IMG/VR virus record: IMGVR_UViG_3300010158_000282
Coordinates: 1 to 25,810 of that record
From: a virus
Reading direction: 5' to 3' (one strand)
DNA length: 25,810 nucleotides
Shown: positions 1 through 7,096 of the stretch, one piece after another
Numbering within the stretch: the stretch's first letter is position 1
Layout: each line of letters opens with the position of its first letter
Position numbers and translations under genes: made by a program
Notes under the pieces: model-generated
What the model saw: only the letters and a program-made list of their open reading frames with translations
Told to the model about the DNA's origin: nothing
The model's database searches: none

Positions 1-2
1 AC

Positions 3-77
3 GACAACCGCTCCTATGACCGTACTGCCAAACACGCGCTGGTCACCAACAAGCCTTTGAAGCCGAAGAAGAAATAA
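3..77 (+). CDS. C-terminal end of an unidentified upstream gene (partial)
   Basis: The reading frame is open from the window edge to a TAA at 75-77 and gives 24 residues ending in a basic tail, PLKPKKK. The TAA shares its last base with the ATG of the next gene (TAATG), the same junction type used repeatedly in this window, which supports this as a real gene end. A basic C-terminus next to replication genes fits a DNA-transacting protein, but too little is present to name it. Confidence 0.7.
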   Translation, partial: DNRSYDRTAKHALVTNKPLKPKKK

Positions 78-745
78 TGCAAGTACAGGAAAGCAGCTTC
101 ACTTACACAGGTCCGAAGGACGGCCCTAGTTGGCCGACTAGTTTAATAACCGCTAATGAAGCGGCCACACTACTTGGTATCGGCACTGATAGACTTAAAT
201 CTCTGGCTGAGTGTGAGTACGTACCGCACTATCGGGTCGATGGTGGAGAACCCATGTTCCGCGTTTCAGAAGTGAAGCGGTGGTGTGCGGAAAACCTTCT
301 TAAAATACACCCGGGTAAGCTGCTACCGCCGCCGATAATTGTGTGCCCCATGCCGGAACGTGTGGATAACCATATGTTGGTGCCGCACAGTATAAGAAAT
401 ATCATAGGATTATGCGACATAACCACGGAGTCCCGGCGTTGCGGTATTTACTTTTTGGTTAAAGACATGACGCTTATGTACATCGGACAGTCCGTAAACG
501 CAGCCGCACGTATTGCTACTCACGCATCCATATCCCCTCGTACCAACGAGCAAGACAAAGATTTCAATAAAGTTTTCTACTTGCAGTGGCCTGCTGATGA
601 TCTGGATAGGGTAGAAGGTGCGTTAATAAGGGCATTAAAACCCCCGCTTAACGGCAGAAGCACCAATGGCATGGTAAGCTGCCCCGGCTCCAACAAAACC
701 AACGACGATGCTAAAGTTTTATCCAACATAGGTTTTTCTCAGTGA
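77..745 (+). CDS. HTH plus GIY-YIG nuclease
   Basis: This 222-aa protein has two recognisable parts. Residues about 24-73 resemble a MerR/excisionase-like winged helix-turn-helix (TANEAATLLGIGTDRLKSL, then an FRVSEVKRW recognition strand). Residues about 121-195 are a GIY-YIG endonuclease domain: G123-I-Y125, then Y135-I-G137, the expected catalytic Arg (R145), the metal-binding Glu (E180 in RVEGALI) and the family's terminal Asn (N192 in PPLNG). All expected active-site residues are present, so the nuclease is probably active. The ATG overlaps the upstream stop and the 3' end overlaps the next start (GTGA), so it is an integrated cistron rather than a loose insertion. It could be a homing endonuclease or a host-DNA or repair nuclease; the fused HTH suggests site-selective binding. 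Confidence 0.85.
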   Translation: MQVQESSFTYTGPKDGPSWPTSLITANEAATLLGIGTDRLKSLAECEYVPHYRVDGGEPMFRVSEVKRWCAENLLKIHPGKLLPPPIIVCPMPERVDNHMLVPHSIRNIIGLCDITTESRRCGIYFLVKDMTLMYIGQSVNAAARIATHASISPRTNEQDKDFNKVFYLQWPADDLDRVEGALIRALKPPLNGRSTNGMVSCPGSNKTNDDAKVLSNIGFSQ

Positions 746-2127
746 CAATCCTCACCGGTTACCAGTGGACTGGCAAACTCAAGCCGTTCGCCCACCAGAA
801 GACCACGGCTGACTTCCTAGTCAACAATGACAAGGCGTTCTGCTTCAACGAGCAGGGTACGGGTAAGACTGCGTCGGTTATCTGGGCGGCTGACTACCTG
901 ATGAAAAGGGGTCTGGTTAAGCGGGTTTTGGTGTTGTGTCCGTTATCCATCATGCGGGCGGCGTGGCAGCAGGACCTGTTTAAATTTGCCATGCACCGCA
1001 CCTGCTCCATCGCCCATGGGGATGCGAAAACCAGAAGCAAGATACTCAAAGCCGGGTCGGAGTTCGTTATCATTAACTTCGATGGGGTGGGGGTCGTAAA
1101 AGACGAAATACTGGCTGGTGGGTTCGACCTGATAGTGGTGGATGAGGCTACGGCCTATAAGACGGCGTCTACTAATCGCTGGAAAATACTGAAAGAGATA
1201 GTAGTAAAAACTAACCCGCGCCTATGGCTCCTTACCGGTACCCCGGCAGCGCAGTCACCCATGGATGCCTACGGGCTTGGTAGACTGGGTAATCCTGATG
1301 GCACTCCGAAGTACATGGGGGTCTTTAGAGATAGCGTCATGTACAAGGTCTCCCAATTCCGCTGGGTGGCGAAGCCTCAGGCAGAAAAGATAGTGCATGA
1401 GGTGCTACAACCGGCCATACGGTTTGAGCGCAAAGACTGCCTAGACCTGCCCGAAGTGACTTACGCCGAGCGCGACTGCCCGCTGACGACGCAGCAGATG
1501 AAATACTACAAGCAACTGAAAAGTCAGCTACTGATAAGCAGTGATGGGGAAGAAGTCTCTGCCATCAACGCAGCGGCCAAGATGAGCAAACTCCTGCAGA
1601 TCAGCGGCGGAGCCGTGTACACGGATACTGGGGAGGTCTTGGAGTTCGACGTAACCAACCGTCTGGCTGCTGTGCTAGAGGTAGTGGAAGAGGCCTCGCA
1701 CAAATCCCTCGTCTTTGTGCCGTACACCCACACCATAAACCTGCTCAAAGAGTACCTAGAGAAGCATGGGGTGACCTGCGAAGTCATCAACGGCGCGGTG
1801 CCGGTGAACAAGAGGGGCGATATTGTCAACGACTTCCAGAGCAAGCCCGACCCCAAGGTCCTTATCATCCAGCCCCAAGCAGCGTCACACGGGCTCACTC
1901 TCACCGCCGCCAACAACATCATCTGGTATGCCCCAGTAACCTCCGTCGAGACTTATTTGCAGGCTAACGCTCGTATCAATAGACCCGGGCAATACAACCC
2001 CATGCTGATTACCCATATATGTGGTAGCTCGGTGGAGGCGAAGCTCTATGGGATGCTACGTGACAATATCACAAACCATAATAAGATAATCGACCTTTAC
2101 AGACAGGAACTCGCTTCCTCTCCTTGA
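742..2127 (+). CDS. SNF2-family DNA helicase/translocase
   Basis: This 461-aa superfamily 2 ATPase carries the full motif set. A Q-like motif lies near H18-Q19, Walker A is QGTGKT (38-43), motif II is VVDEAT (132-137), motif III is LLTGTPA (163-169), motif V is ASHGLTLTAANN (381-392) and motif VI is QANARINRPGQ (407-417). The QxxxRxxRxGQ form of motif VI and the compact size match phage SNF2-like helicases of replication modules. Such proteins translocate on duplex DNA and assist replication or recombination. The start is GTG at 742, overlapping the stop of the nuclease gene (GTGA), with no strong Shine-Dalgarno of its own, so translation is probably coupled. The primase-helicase gene downstream supports a replication role. 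Confidence 0.93.
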   Translation: MTILTGYQWTGKLKPFAHQKTTADFLVNNDKAFCFNEQGTGKTASVIWAADYLMKRGLVKRVLVLCPLSIMRAAWQQDLFKFAMHRTCSIAHGDAKTRSKILKAGSEFVIINFDGVGVVKDEILAGGFDLIVVDEATAYKTASTNRWKILKEIVVKTNPRLWLLTGTPAAQSPMDAYGLGRLGNPDGTPKYMGVFRDSVMYKVSQFRWVAKPQAEKIVHEVLQPAIRFERKDCLDLPEVTYAERDCPLTTQQMKYYKQLKSQLLISSDGEEVSAINAAAKMSKLLQISGGAVYTDTGEVLEFDVTNRLAAVLEVVEEASHKSLVFVPYTHTINLLKEYLEKHGVTCEVINGAVPVNKRGDIVNDFQSKPDPKVLIIQPQAASHGLTLTAANNIIWYAPVTSVETYLQANARINRPGQYNPMLITHICGSSVEAKLYGMLRDNITNHNKIIDLYRQELASSP

Positions 2128-2153
2128 CAATGTAAAGTAAGAAGCCTAACTAT
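2124..2153 (+). promoter_or_regulatory. Possible sigma70-type promoter before the 2176 gene
   Basis: A perfect -35 hexamer TTGACA (2124-2129) spans the stop codon of the helicase gene. A weak -10 (TAACTAT, 2147-2153) lies 17-18 bases downstream, in one of the few gaps of the early operon. The -10 matches consensus poorly, so this is tentative. It would allow the genes from 2176 onward to be expressed separately from the helicase. Confidence 0.35.
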
Positions 2154-2164
2154 CCGAGAGCAAC

Positions 2165-2178
2165 AAGGAGCAACCATG
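2165..2178 (+). promoter_or_regulatory. Ribosome binding site and start codon complementary to the small RNA
   Basis: The Shine-Dalgarno and spacer AAGGAGCAACC (2165-2175) pair without mismatch with GGUUGCUCCUU (7107-7117) of the predicted small RNA. The AUG (2176-2178) can add three pairs with CAU (7101-7103) across a three-base bulge. By eye, no other ribosome binding site in the window matches this well. That the pairing is used for regulation is an inference. Confidence 0.45.
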
Positions 2179-2595
2179 AGCGACGAAGCAGTAGAAGAGA
2201 CAGTGGACACCCTAGTCCATATCAAAGACTATATCCGCCTCCGAACCCTGCTGGCCCAGAAGGAAGAGGAATACGAAACGGCTATTGCCCCTCTCAAGCA
2301 GGAGTTTGATCTGACTGCGGCCATCCTACTCGGCATCTGCAACACGCAGAACGCAGACAGCATCAAGACACCGGCAGGTACTATCTCTCGCCGGGTACAG
2401 TCTCGGTACTGGACAAGCGACTGGGGCGCGATGTACGAATTCATCAACGAACACCATGCGCCGCATCTACTCGAACAGCGCATCCATAACAGCAACATGA
2501 AAGAGTTTCTGGAAGAGAACCCGGACGTTCTGCCAGCCGGTCTTAACAACGACCGCAAGTATGTCATCCAAGTCCGTAAACCAACCAACAAGTAG
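2176..2595 (+). CDS. Small phage protein with N-terminal coiled coil, function unknown
   Basis: This 139-aa protein has a charged helical N-terminal half (LRTLLAQKEEEYETAIAPLK) likely to form a coiled coil. The C-terminal half follows a pattern I recognise from uncharacterised phage proteins near replication genes: SIKTPAGTISRRV, a Trp/Phe-rich stretch, then KEFLEENPDVLPAGL and a closing beta strand (YVIQVRK). The start is set by a strong ribosome binding site, AAGGAG at 2165-2170, five bases before the ATG. This is one of the few early genes with its own strong site. The 11 bases at 2165-2175 (AAGGAGCAACC) are exactly complementary to the predicted small RNA at 7097-7182, so translation may be RNA-controlled. 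Confidence 0.85.
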   Translation: MSDEAVEETVDTLVHIKDYIRLRTLLAQKEEEYETAIAPLKQEFDLTAAILLGICNTQNADSIKTPAGTISRRVQSRYWTSDWGAMYEFINEHHAPHLLEQRIHNSNMKEFLEENPDVLPAGLNNDRKYVIQVRKPTNK

Positions 2596-2604
2596 GAACA
2601 CACA

Positions 2605-3489
2605 ATGAGCAAAGAAGTCAGCATCTTTAAGAACGGCGGTGCAGTCACCGCTGCCTCGCGTCGGCAGGTCTCGGACCTTACTAGGTCTATGGTATCTGCT
2701 ACCACCAACCGCCGTATCCAGACCAACACCAACGGTACTTTCCGCAAGATGGTCAACGGCGAACAGGTGGGCAACGCCATCCGTGGCGAGCTTAATGTCA
2801 TTATCATCCACGCACTTCCCAAGGTGTCCCGCACGTTTTACGCGGCGGCATATGATCCCGGTGCGGAACCCACTCTGCCTGACTGCTGGTCCAATCTCGG
2901 TGATAAGCCGGAAGCTTCGGCCCGGAATAAGCAGGCTGCTACCTGCCTAGATTGCAAGCAGAACATCAAGGGTTCTGGCGGCGGTGATCGCCGTTCTTGC
3001 CGTTATCAGCGCCGCATTGCGGTTCTTCTGGAAGGTGACGATAGCGGAGATATCTACCAGTTCAATGTCCCAGCCAAGTCCCTGTTCGGCAAGGGTGTCG
3101 GCAACGTGCATCCGTTTGAGAGCTACGTTAAGTATCTGGCGCATAACAATGCGTCCGTGGAAGGCGTGGTTACTACTGTTAGCTACGACCTGAATGCCGA
3201 CAGCATGGAGTTGCAGTTCAACGCCCTGCGCGAAGTGACCGACGAAGAGTACGCGCTTGTTCAGGAAGCTCAGGCCAAGCCAGAAGCCAAGTCCTACACC
3301 ATGCTCACCGTGGCGCAGGCTGATGGGGTCACCAAGCAGCCGAAGAAGGAAGCCGTAGCCCGTTCCGACGAGCCGGAAGAAGAGGCCGAAGAAGTAAAGG
3401 AACCCGTTAAGCGGGCTTCCAAGAAGGCCGAAGCCCCCAAGGCGAAAGCCGCCCTCTCTGATCTTGTTCAGGGCTGGGGTGAAGACTAG
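2605..3489 (+). CDS. Probable ssDNA-binding protein with a four-cysteine cluster
   Basis: This 294-aa protein has a predicted beta-rich core (residues about 60-210) containing four cysteines, C94, C114-x2-C117 and C132. They sit in the arrangement DCWSN...TCLDC...GSGGGDRRSCR, which I recognise from a widespread phage family near replication genes, often considered SSB-like. The cysteines probably bind zinc. The C-terminus is a long acidic/basic Glu-Lys-Ala linker ending in LVQGWGED. An acidic aromatic tip is typical of SSBs that recruit partner proteins. It lies between the helicase and the primase, with a modest AGGA site before the ATG. The SSB role is inferred from architecture and context; a recombination mediator is the main alternative. 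Confidence 0.75.
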   Translation: MSKEVSIFKNGGAVTAASRRQVSDLTRSMVSATTNRRIQTNTNGTFRKMVNGEQVGNAIRGELNVIIIHALPKVSRTFYAAAYDPGAEPTLPDCWSNLGDKPEASARNKQAATCLDCKQNIKGSGGGDRRSCRYQRRIAVLLEGDDSGDIYQFNVPAKSLFGKGVGNVHPFESYVKYLAHNNASVEGVVTTVSYDLNADSMELQFNALREVTDEEYALVQEAQAKPEAKSYTMLTVAQADGVTKQPKKEAVARSDEPEEEAEEVKEPVKRASKKAEAPKAKAALSDLVQGWGED

Positions 3490-3701
3490 TGGCTGGGTAC
3501 AGTACGAGCCTCATCAAGAAGAACAAAGAGGCAGACGGTAAGCTTCCCGGGGTAAAACTCGGGAGGCACTGTATCAAGAACGATATCCCCGTGGCGCGGG
3601 TGGCTTGGCTGTATAAAGTCAGTAGACAGACTGTCTATAACTGGTTCGTCGGTAAAGGGACGCCGCCTAGAGACAAGGCCGCGCACGTCAAATGGCTATA
3701 A
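3489..3701 (+). CDS. Small helix-turn-helix protein
   Basis: This 70-aa protein contains a likely HTH at residues about 33-60: IPVARVAWLYKVSRQTVYNW. The form 'A-hydrophobic-...-VSRQTVYNW' fits a DNA-recognition helix, followed by a basic C-terminus. The start is GTG at 3489, sharing a base with the previous stop (TAGTG), which argues for translational coupling to the SSB-like gene. It is the only small regulator-like protein in the window and so is a candidate for acting on the dyad at 7069-7087, but nothing in the sequence links the two directly. Confidence 0.7.
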   Translation: MAGYSTSLIKKNKEADGKLPGVKLGRHCIKNDIPVARVAWLYKVSRQTVYNWFVGKGTPPRDKAAHVKWL

Positions 3702-3967
3702 GTCTCGGTACCTTGCGCCAGCAACTTCTGCCCGGGCTAGAGGATATGATTATAGGCAAGACTACGCGCCAGAAAGCCAAAGAACTTAGGCATCTGGGTA
3801 TGGTCATGAACTGTAGAAGCCTAGAGATAGTGGGGCGGCAGCTAATGGATGCGAATGAACTTAGTAGTAAACCCATTAACTCCGTACCTCCGTGGTATAT
3901 CCAACCTCCGGGTAGCAGTACTATGGACTGGTCTGATTACTCCGAAGTTTCCCCCCTCCTAAAATGA
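3692..3967 (+). CDS. Small protein of unknown function
   Basis: This 91-aa open frame overlaps the preceding gene by 10 bases and ends 7 bases before the primase start, so it fits the operon spacing. The N-terminal two thirds look helical and basic (TLRQQLLPGLEDM, TTRQKAKELRHLG). The C-terminus is Pro/Trp/Ser-rich (VPPWYIQPPGSS). No motif is recognised. It has no obvious Shine-Dalgarno and is probably translated by coupling. Confidence 0.65.
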   Translation: MAISLGTLRQQLLPGLEDMIIGKTTRQKAKELRHLGMVMNCRSLEIVGRQLMDANELSSKPINSVPPWYIQPPGSSTMDWSDYSEVSPLLK

Positions 3968-3974
3968 TCCCCCC

Positions 3975-6890
3975 ATGTCCGACTTTGATCTTCTCAGCGC
4001 CGTGCAGTCCGACGAGGGCTGGTTCTGCGTCGTGGGTATCAAGGACAAGAGCGTCAAGCAGAAGTTTTATAAGACCAGAGAAGAAGTCGATCAGGCTGCA
4101 CGACAGCTTGTAAACAATAACATCAACGCCTTCTTCGGGGTAGCCAAGTACAAGGAGCCCACAAGCAGGAAAAAAGAAAACGTCCTAGACCTAAAAGCTC
4201 TCTGGCTGGATATCGACTGCGGCGAGGAGAAGGCGAAGGTCAATGAAAAGACAGGTAAGCCAGCCGGGTATGCCGATCAGGCAGCAGGACTTACGGCCCT
4301 TATGGCTTTCTGTAAGGGGACTGGCCTACCTCGTCCCATTGTTGTTAATTCTGGCCGTGGACTACATGTTTATTGGCCCCTCAAGAAGGCCGTAACCCGC
4401 GAAGAGTGGGAGCCGGTGGCGGATCGCCTCCGCCAGACATGTCTAAATAACAACCTTTACGTGGACCCTGCCGTTTTTGAGGCGGCGCGTGTTCTTCGCA
4501 TACCCGGAACCTTGAACTTCAAGGATGACCCGCCGGAAGAGGTGAAGGTCGTAAATTACGGAAACCCAGTCAGTTTAGGGGATTTCTCGGAAAAACTGGG
4601 TGGTGCCACGGCCCCTGTGGTCGCCAAGAAGCCAAACAAGCGACCCCTATCAGCACTCACGCTCGCCCTACGGGGCAATGAAACGACCCTTTTCGACAAG
4701 ATCATGCGCGCCAAACCCGGCTGCGCGCAACTTAAGTCATGTTACCAAGACCGGGCAACCCTATCAGAACCAAGGTGGTTTAATGCGCTCTCAATTGCCA
4801 AATTCTGCGAAGACAAAGACGTTGCTATACACGCTATCTCGGGGGACCACCCGGACTACAACCCCGCCGAAGTCGAAGCCAAAATCAGGCACATCGTTGG
4901 ACCCCACACATGCGAAGTATTTGAACGCAATAATCCGGGCGGTTGTAATGGGTGTCCTTATAAAGGAAAATTTAAAAGCCCTATCGCTCTTGGCAGAGAC
5001 CTCAGTAGCAAAAAAGAAGAAGCTGAAGGTGAAGAAGCCGAATATGAAGAAGGCGAAGAGCCCACGTCGTTTGAAAAAGAAATCCGTAAAATCCCGGCCT
5101 ACCCGCACCCATATGTAAAAGGCCCCACGGGCGCTATTCTTTTAGTAGAAAAAGAAGTTCGTAGTACCGATGGGGAACTAAAGAAAGAAACCGAAACTAT
5201 AGTCGTGTACGAATGCGCCCTGCAGATAGTAAAGCGTATGCACGACCCTGAACATGGCTATGTATTTGTCCTCAAGCATTATATGCCCAAGGATGGCATC
5301 AAGCAGTTTGTTATTCCTGTCTCCTGCATGGCCGACAAAATCGGGTTGCGGGTGGAACTGGCAAAATACAACGTACTCTGTAGTGATAAGAACTACGTAC
5401 ATCTAGCCGCTTACATAACGGCGGCGATCAAAAACCTACTTCATGAAAGAAAGGCAGAAGACATGAGACTTCAATTTGGATGGGCAGACGAGAACAGCAC
5501 CTTTATTATCGGGGATCGGGAGATTACCAAAGATGGTACCGCCCACAGCCCCCCTTCCACCGCTACTACAGAAATCGCATCGCGTATGGTGCCGTCTGGC
5601 TCCTTGGAGAAGTGGAAGGAAGTGTTTAATCTATACGGTAAGAAGGGTCTGGAGCCCCACGCTTTCGGCGCACTTACTGCCTTCGGAGCCCCACTGTTTG
5701 GCTTTCTTGGTCAGAGCGGTGCGATGATTAACCTTATCAATTCTCAGTCTGGGCAGGGTAAATCTACCATCCTTCACATGTGCAACAGCGTATATGGCCA
5801 CCCTAAAAAGCTTTGCTTTACCGGCGATACCCTTAATGGCTTCGTACACAAGCTGGGCGTACATAATAACCTGCCGGTCTGCCCCGATGAGCTTACTAAT
5901 ATTAAGGCAGAAACTCTTTCGGACATGATCTACTGCGTGTCCACTGGTAGCGGTAAGGATCGCATGAAGCAGTCCACCAATGCCCTCCGCGCAAACCATA
6001 CCCGGTGGAACCTGATAGCTCTTAGTACCTCCAATGCCTCCTTCTACGACAAACTCAACTTCCTGAAGAACAACCCGGACGGGGAGATGATGCGCGTAAT
6101 GGAGTACCACATTGAGCAGACTTCGGTACTGGACCCCACCTACGCCAAGCAGATGTTTGACCAGCAGCTTATGGAGAACCACGGCCACGCTGGCGATATT
6201 TACATCAAGTGGGTGCTTAATAACCTAGAAGAAGTTATCAGCATGGTGCGCGACCTGCAGATGAAGATAGACGCGGCGTTGAAACTTACCCAGCGTGAAC
6301 GGTTCTGGTCAGCCATTGTAGCGTCAAATATCTGTGGTGGGCTTATTGCCAAGAACCGCTGCAAACTCATGGACTGGGATATGAACAATATTTATCAGTG
6401 GGCTTGTAGTATGACGGAAGAACTACGCAAGGATGTGTCGCCCCCGATCCTTAACTCCATGGTCGTCATCGGTGACTATATCAACCGCAATCTGCAGAAC
6501 ATGCTCGTCGTTCAGGATGCTCCCGACCCTACAACCGGTAAGGCCCGTCTGCCCACCATGGAGCCTAGAGGGGAGCTTCTTATCCGTTATGAGCCGGATA
6601 CCAAACTGATGTACCTCTCAACCAAGCAGTTCAAGTCCGATTGCTCCAAGAGTCAGGTGTCCTATAAGGAGACCGTCAAGATGTTGGAAACCAAGGGCAT
6701 AATGAAGAAGGAACTGAATGGCACCGCGCGGCTCACCAAGGGTATGAGTAAGGGCATGAAGGTCAACTCACCTGTGGTTCATGCTATTGTGCTGGATACG
6801 TCCCACCCAGAGTTTGCTGGCATGATGGATAATATGGTGGCAGCGGCGACGAACGATACAGGCGGAGTAAGTGAAGCTAGCGGGGGTTGA
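3975..6890 (+). CDS. Primase-helicase: AEP-type primase fused to DUF927-like ATPase
   Basis: At 971 aa this is the replication core of the window. Residues about 1-210 look like an archaeo-eukaryotic-type primase: catalytic D79-x-D81 in WLDIDCG, the GRGLHVYW motif with H131, and the closing motif around D164 and R172-R175 (ARVLRIPGTLNF). Residues about 240-330 hold a Zn-type cluster (C250, C256, H311-x-C313, C324-x2-C327 in the form NPGGCNGCPYKG). An acidic Glu-rich linker follows (about 347-363). Residues about 380-760 match DUF927-type helicase ATPases: Walker A SQSGQGKST (590-598), Walker B-like PDEL (637-640) and a sensor-like NLIALSTSN. It would synthesise primers and unwind DNA at the fork. 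The start has no Shine-Dalgarno: the upstream bases are C-rich, GATCCCCCC. Re-initiation from the stop 7 bases upstream is therefore likely. Confidence 0.9.
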   Translation: MSDFDLLSAVQSDEGWFCVVGIKDKSVKQKFYKTREEVDQAARQLVNNNINAFFGVAKYKEPTSRKKENVLDLKALWLDIDCGEEKAKVNEKTGKPAGYADQAAGLTALMAFCKGTGLPRPIVVNSGRGLHVYWPLKKAVTREEWEPVADRLRQTCLNNNLYVDPAVFEAARVLRIPGTLNFKDDPPEEVKVVNYGNPVSLGDFSEKLGGATAPVVAKKPNKRPLSALTLALRGNETTLFDKIMRAKPGCAQLKSCYQDRATLSEPRWFNALSIAKFCEDKDVAIHAISGDHPDYNPAEVEAKIRHIVGPHTCEVFERNNPGGCNGCPYKGKFKSPIALGRDLSSKKEEAEGEEAEYEEGEEPTSFEKEIRKIPAYPHPYVKGPTGAILLVEKEVRSTDGELKKETETIVVYECALQIVKRMHDPEHGYVFVLKHYMPKDGIKQFVIPVSCMADKIGLRVELAKYNVLCSDKNYVHLAAYITAAIKNLLHERKAEDMRLQFGWADENSTFIIGDREITKDGTAHSPPSTATTEIASRMVPSGSLEKWKEVFNLYGKKGLEPHAFGALTAFGAPLFGFLGQSGAMINLINSQSGQGKSTILHMCNSVYGHPKKLCFTGDTLNGFVHKLGVHNNLPVCPDELTNIKAETLSDMIYCVSTGSGKDRMKQSTNALRANHTRWNLIALSTSNASFYDKLNFLKNNPDGEMMRVMEYHIEQTSVLDPTYAKQMFDQQLMENHGHAGDIYIKWVLNNLEEVISMVRDLQMKIDAALKLTQRERFWSAIVASNICGGLIAKNRCKLMDWDMNNIYQWACSMTEELRKDVSPPILNSMVVIGDYINRNLQNMLVVQDAPDPTTGKARLPTMEPRGELLIRYEPDTKLMYLSTKQFKSDCSKSQVSYKETVKMLETKGIMKKELNGTARLTKGMSKGMKVNSPVVHAIVLDTSHPEFAGMMDNMVAAATNDTGGVSEASGG

Positions 6891-7065
6891 ATACGACATA
6901 GTCTGGCAGAAGTTCCGGCGCGGGACTTCGCTCTTCTTCCCATGCCTAGACCCCCAAAAAGCCCGGGAAGAACTGGGTGTAGTTTTAAAAAGGCTAAATA
7001 TAAAGGTAGTTGTTAAAACTACTATTCAAGAAGGTGTAAAAGGCATTAGGGTTTGGCGGGTTTGA
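6871..7065 (+). CDS. Small phage protein, last gene of the early operon
   Basis: This 64-aa protein overlaps the primase-helicase 3' end by 20 bases and starts at GTG 6871 with GGAG at 6864-6867, an unusually tight 3-base spacing. The composition is basic, with an alternating pattern near the end (VLKRLNIKVVVKTTI, then GIRVWRV). It resembles small uncharacterised phage proteins ending in a '(I/L)RVWR' strand, and may be a small alpha/beta DNA-associated protein. Its stop codon lies inside the -35 box of the small-RNA promoter. Confidence 0.7.
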   Translation: MKLAGVEYDIVWQKFRRGTSLFFPCLDPQKAREELGVVLKRLNIKVVVKTTIQEGVKGIRVWRV

Positions 7066-7090
7066 CGAATACGCAAACCACGCGTATAGT
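7062..7090 (+). promoter_or_regulatory. Near-consensus sigma70-type promoter for the small RNA
   Basis: TTGACG (7062-7067) and TATAGT (7085-7090) each match consensus at five of six positions and are separated by exactly 17 bases. This is the best promoter I can see in the window. It points toward a terminator less than 100 bases away and there is no open frame between them, so its likely product is a short untranslated RNA starting around 7096-7098. Confidence 0.7.
7069..7087. promoter_or_regulatory. Dyad over the promoter spacer and -10 (possible operator)
   Basis: ATACGC (7069-7074) and GCGTAT (7082-7087) form a perfect 6-7-6 inverted repeat. It covers the spacer and reaches into the -10 box, where a bound repressor would block polymerase. 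Its size suits a dimeric HTH protein. It could instead be chance, since only one copy was noticed. Confidence 0.35.
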
Positions 7091-7096
7091 GCCATT

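Noticed and set aside
2229-2834. - strand frame of 201 codons opposite the early genes
   Set aside because: It crosses two well-supported + strand genes and their ribosome binding site, and its translation is low in structure and rich in Arg/Ser/Leu, as expected for a shadow frame.
5009-5016. AAAAAAG in the primase gene as a -1 slippery heptamer
   Set aside because: The codon phase (AAA AAA G) is wrong for a standard A-AAA-AAG slip, and the long frame is intact.
5631-6188. - strand frame of 185 codons opposite the primase-helicase
   Set aside because: It is antisense to the conserved Walker motifs, and no family pattern was seen.
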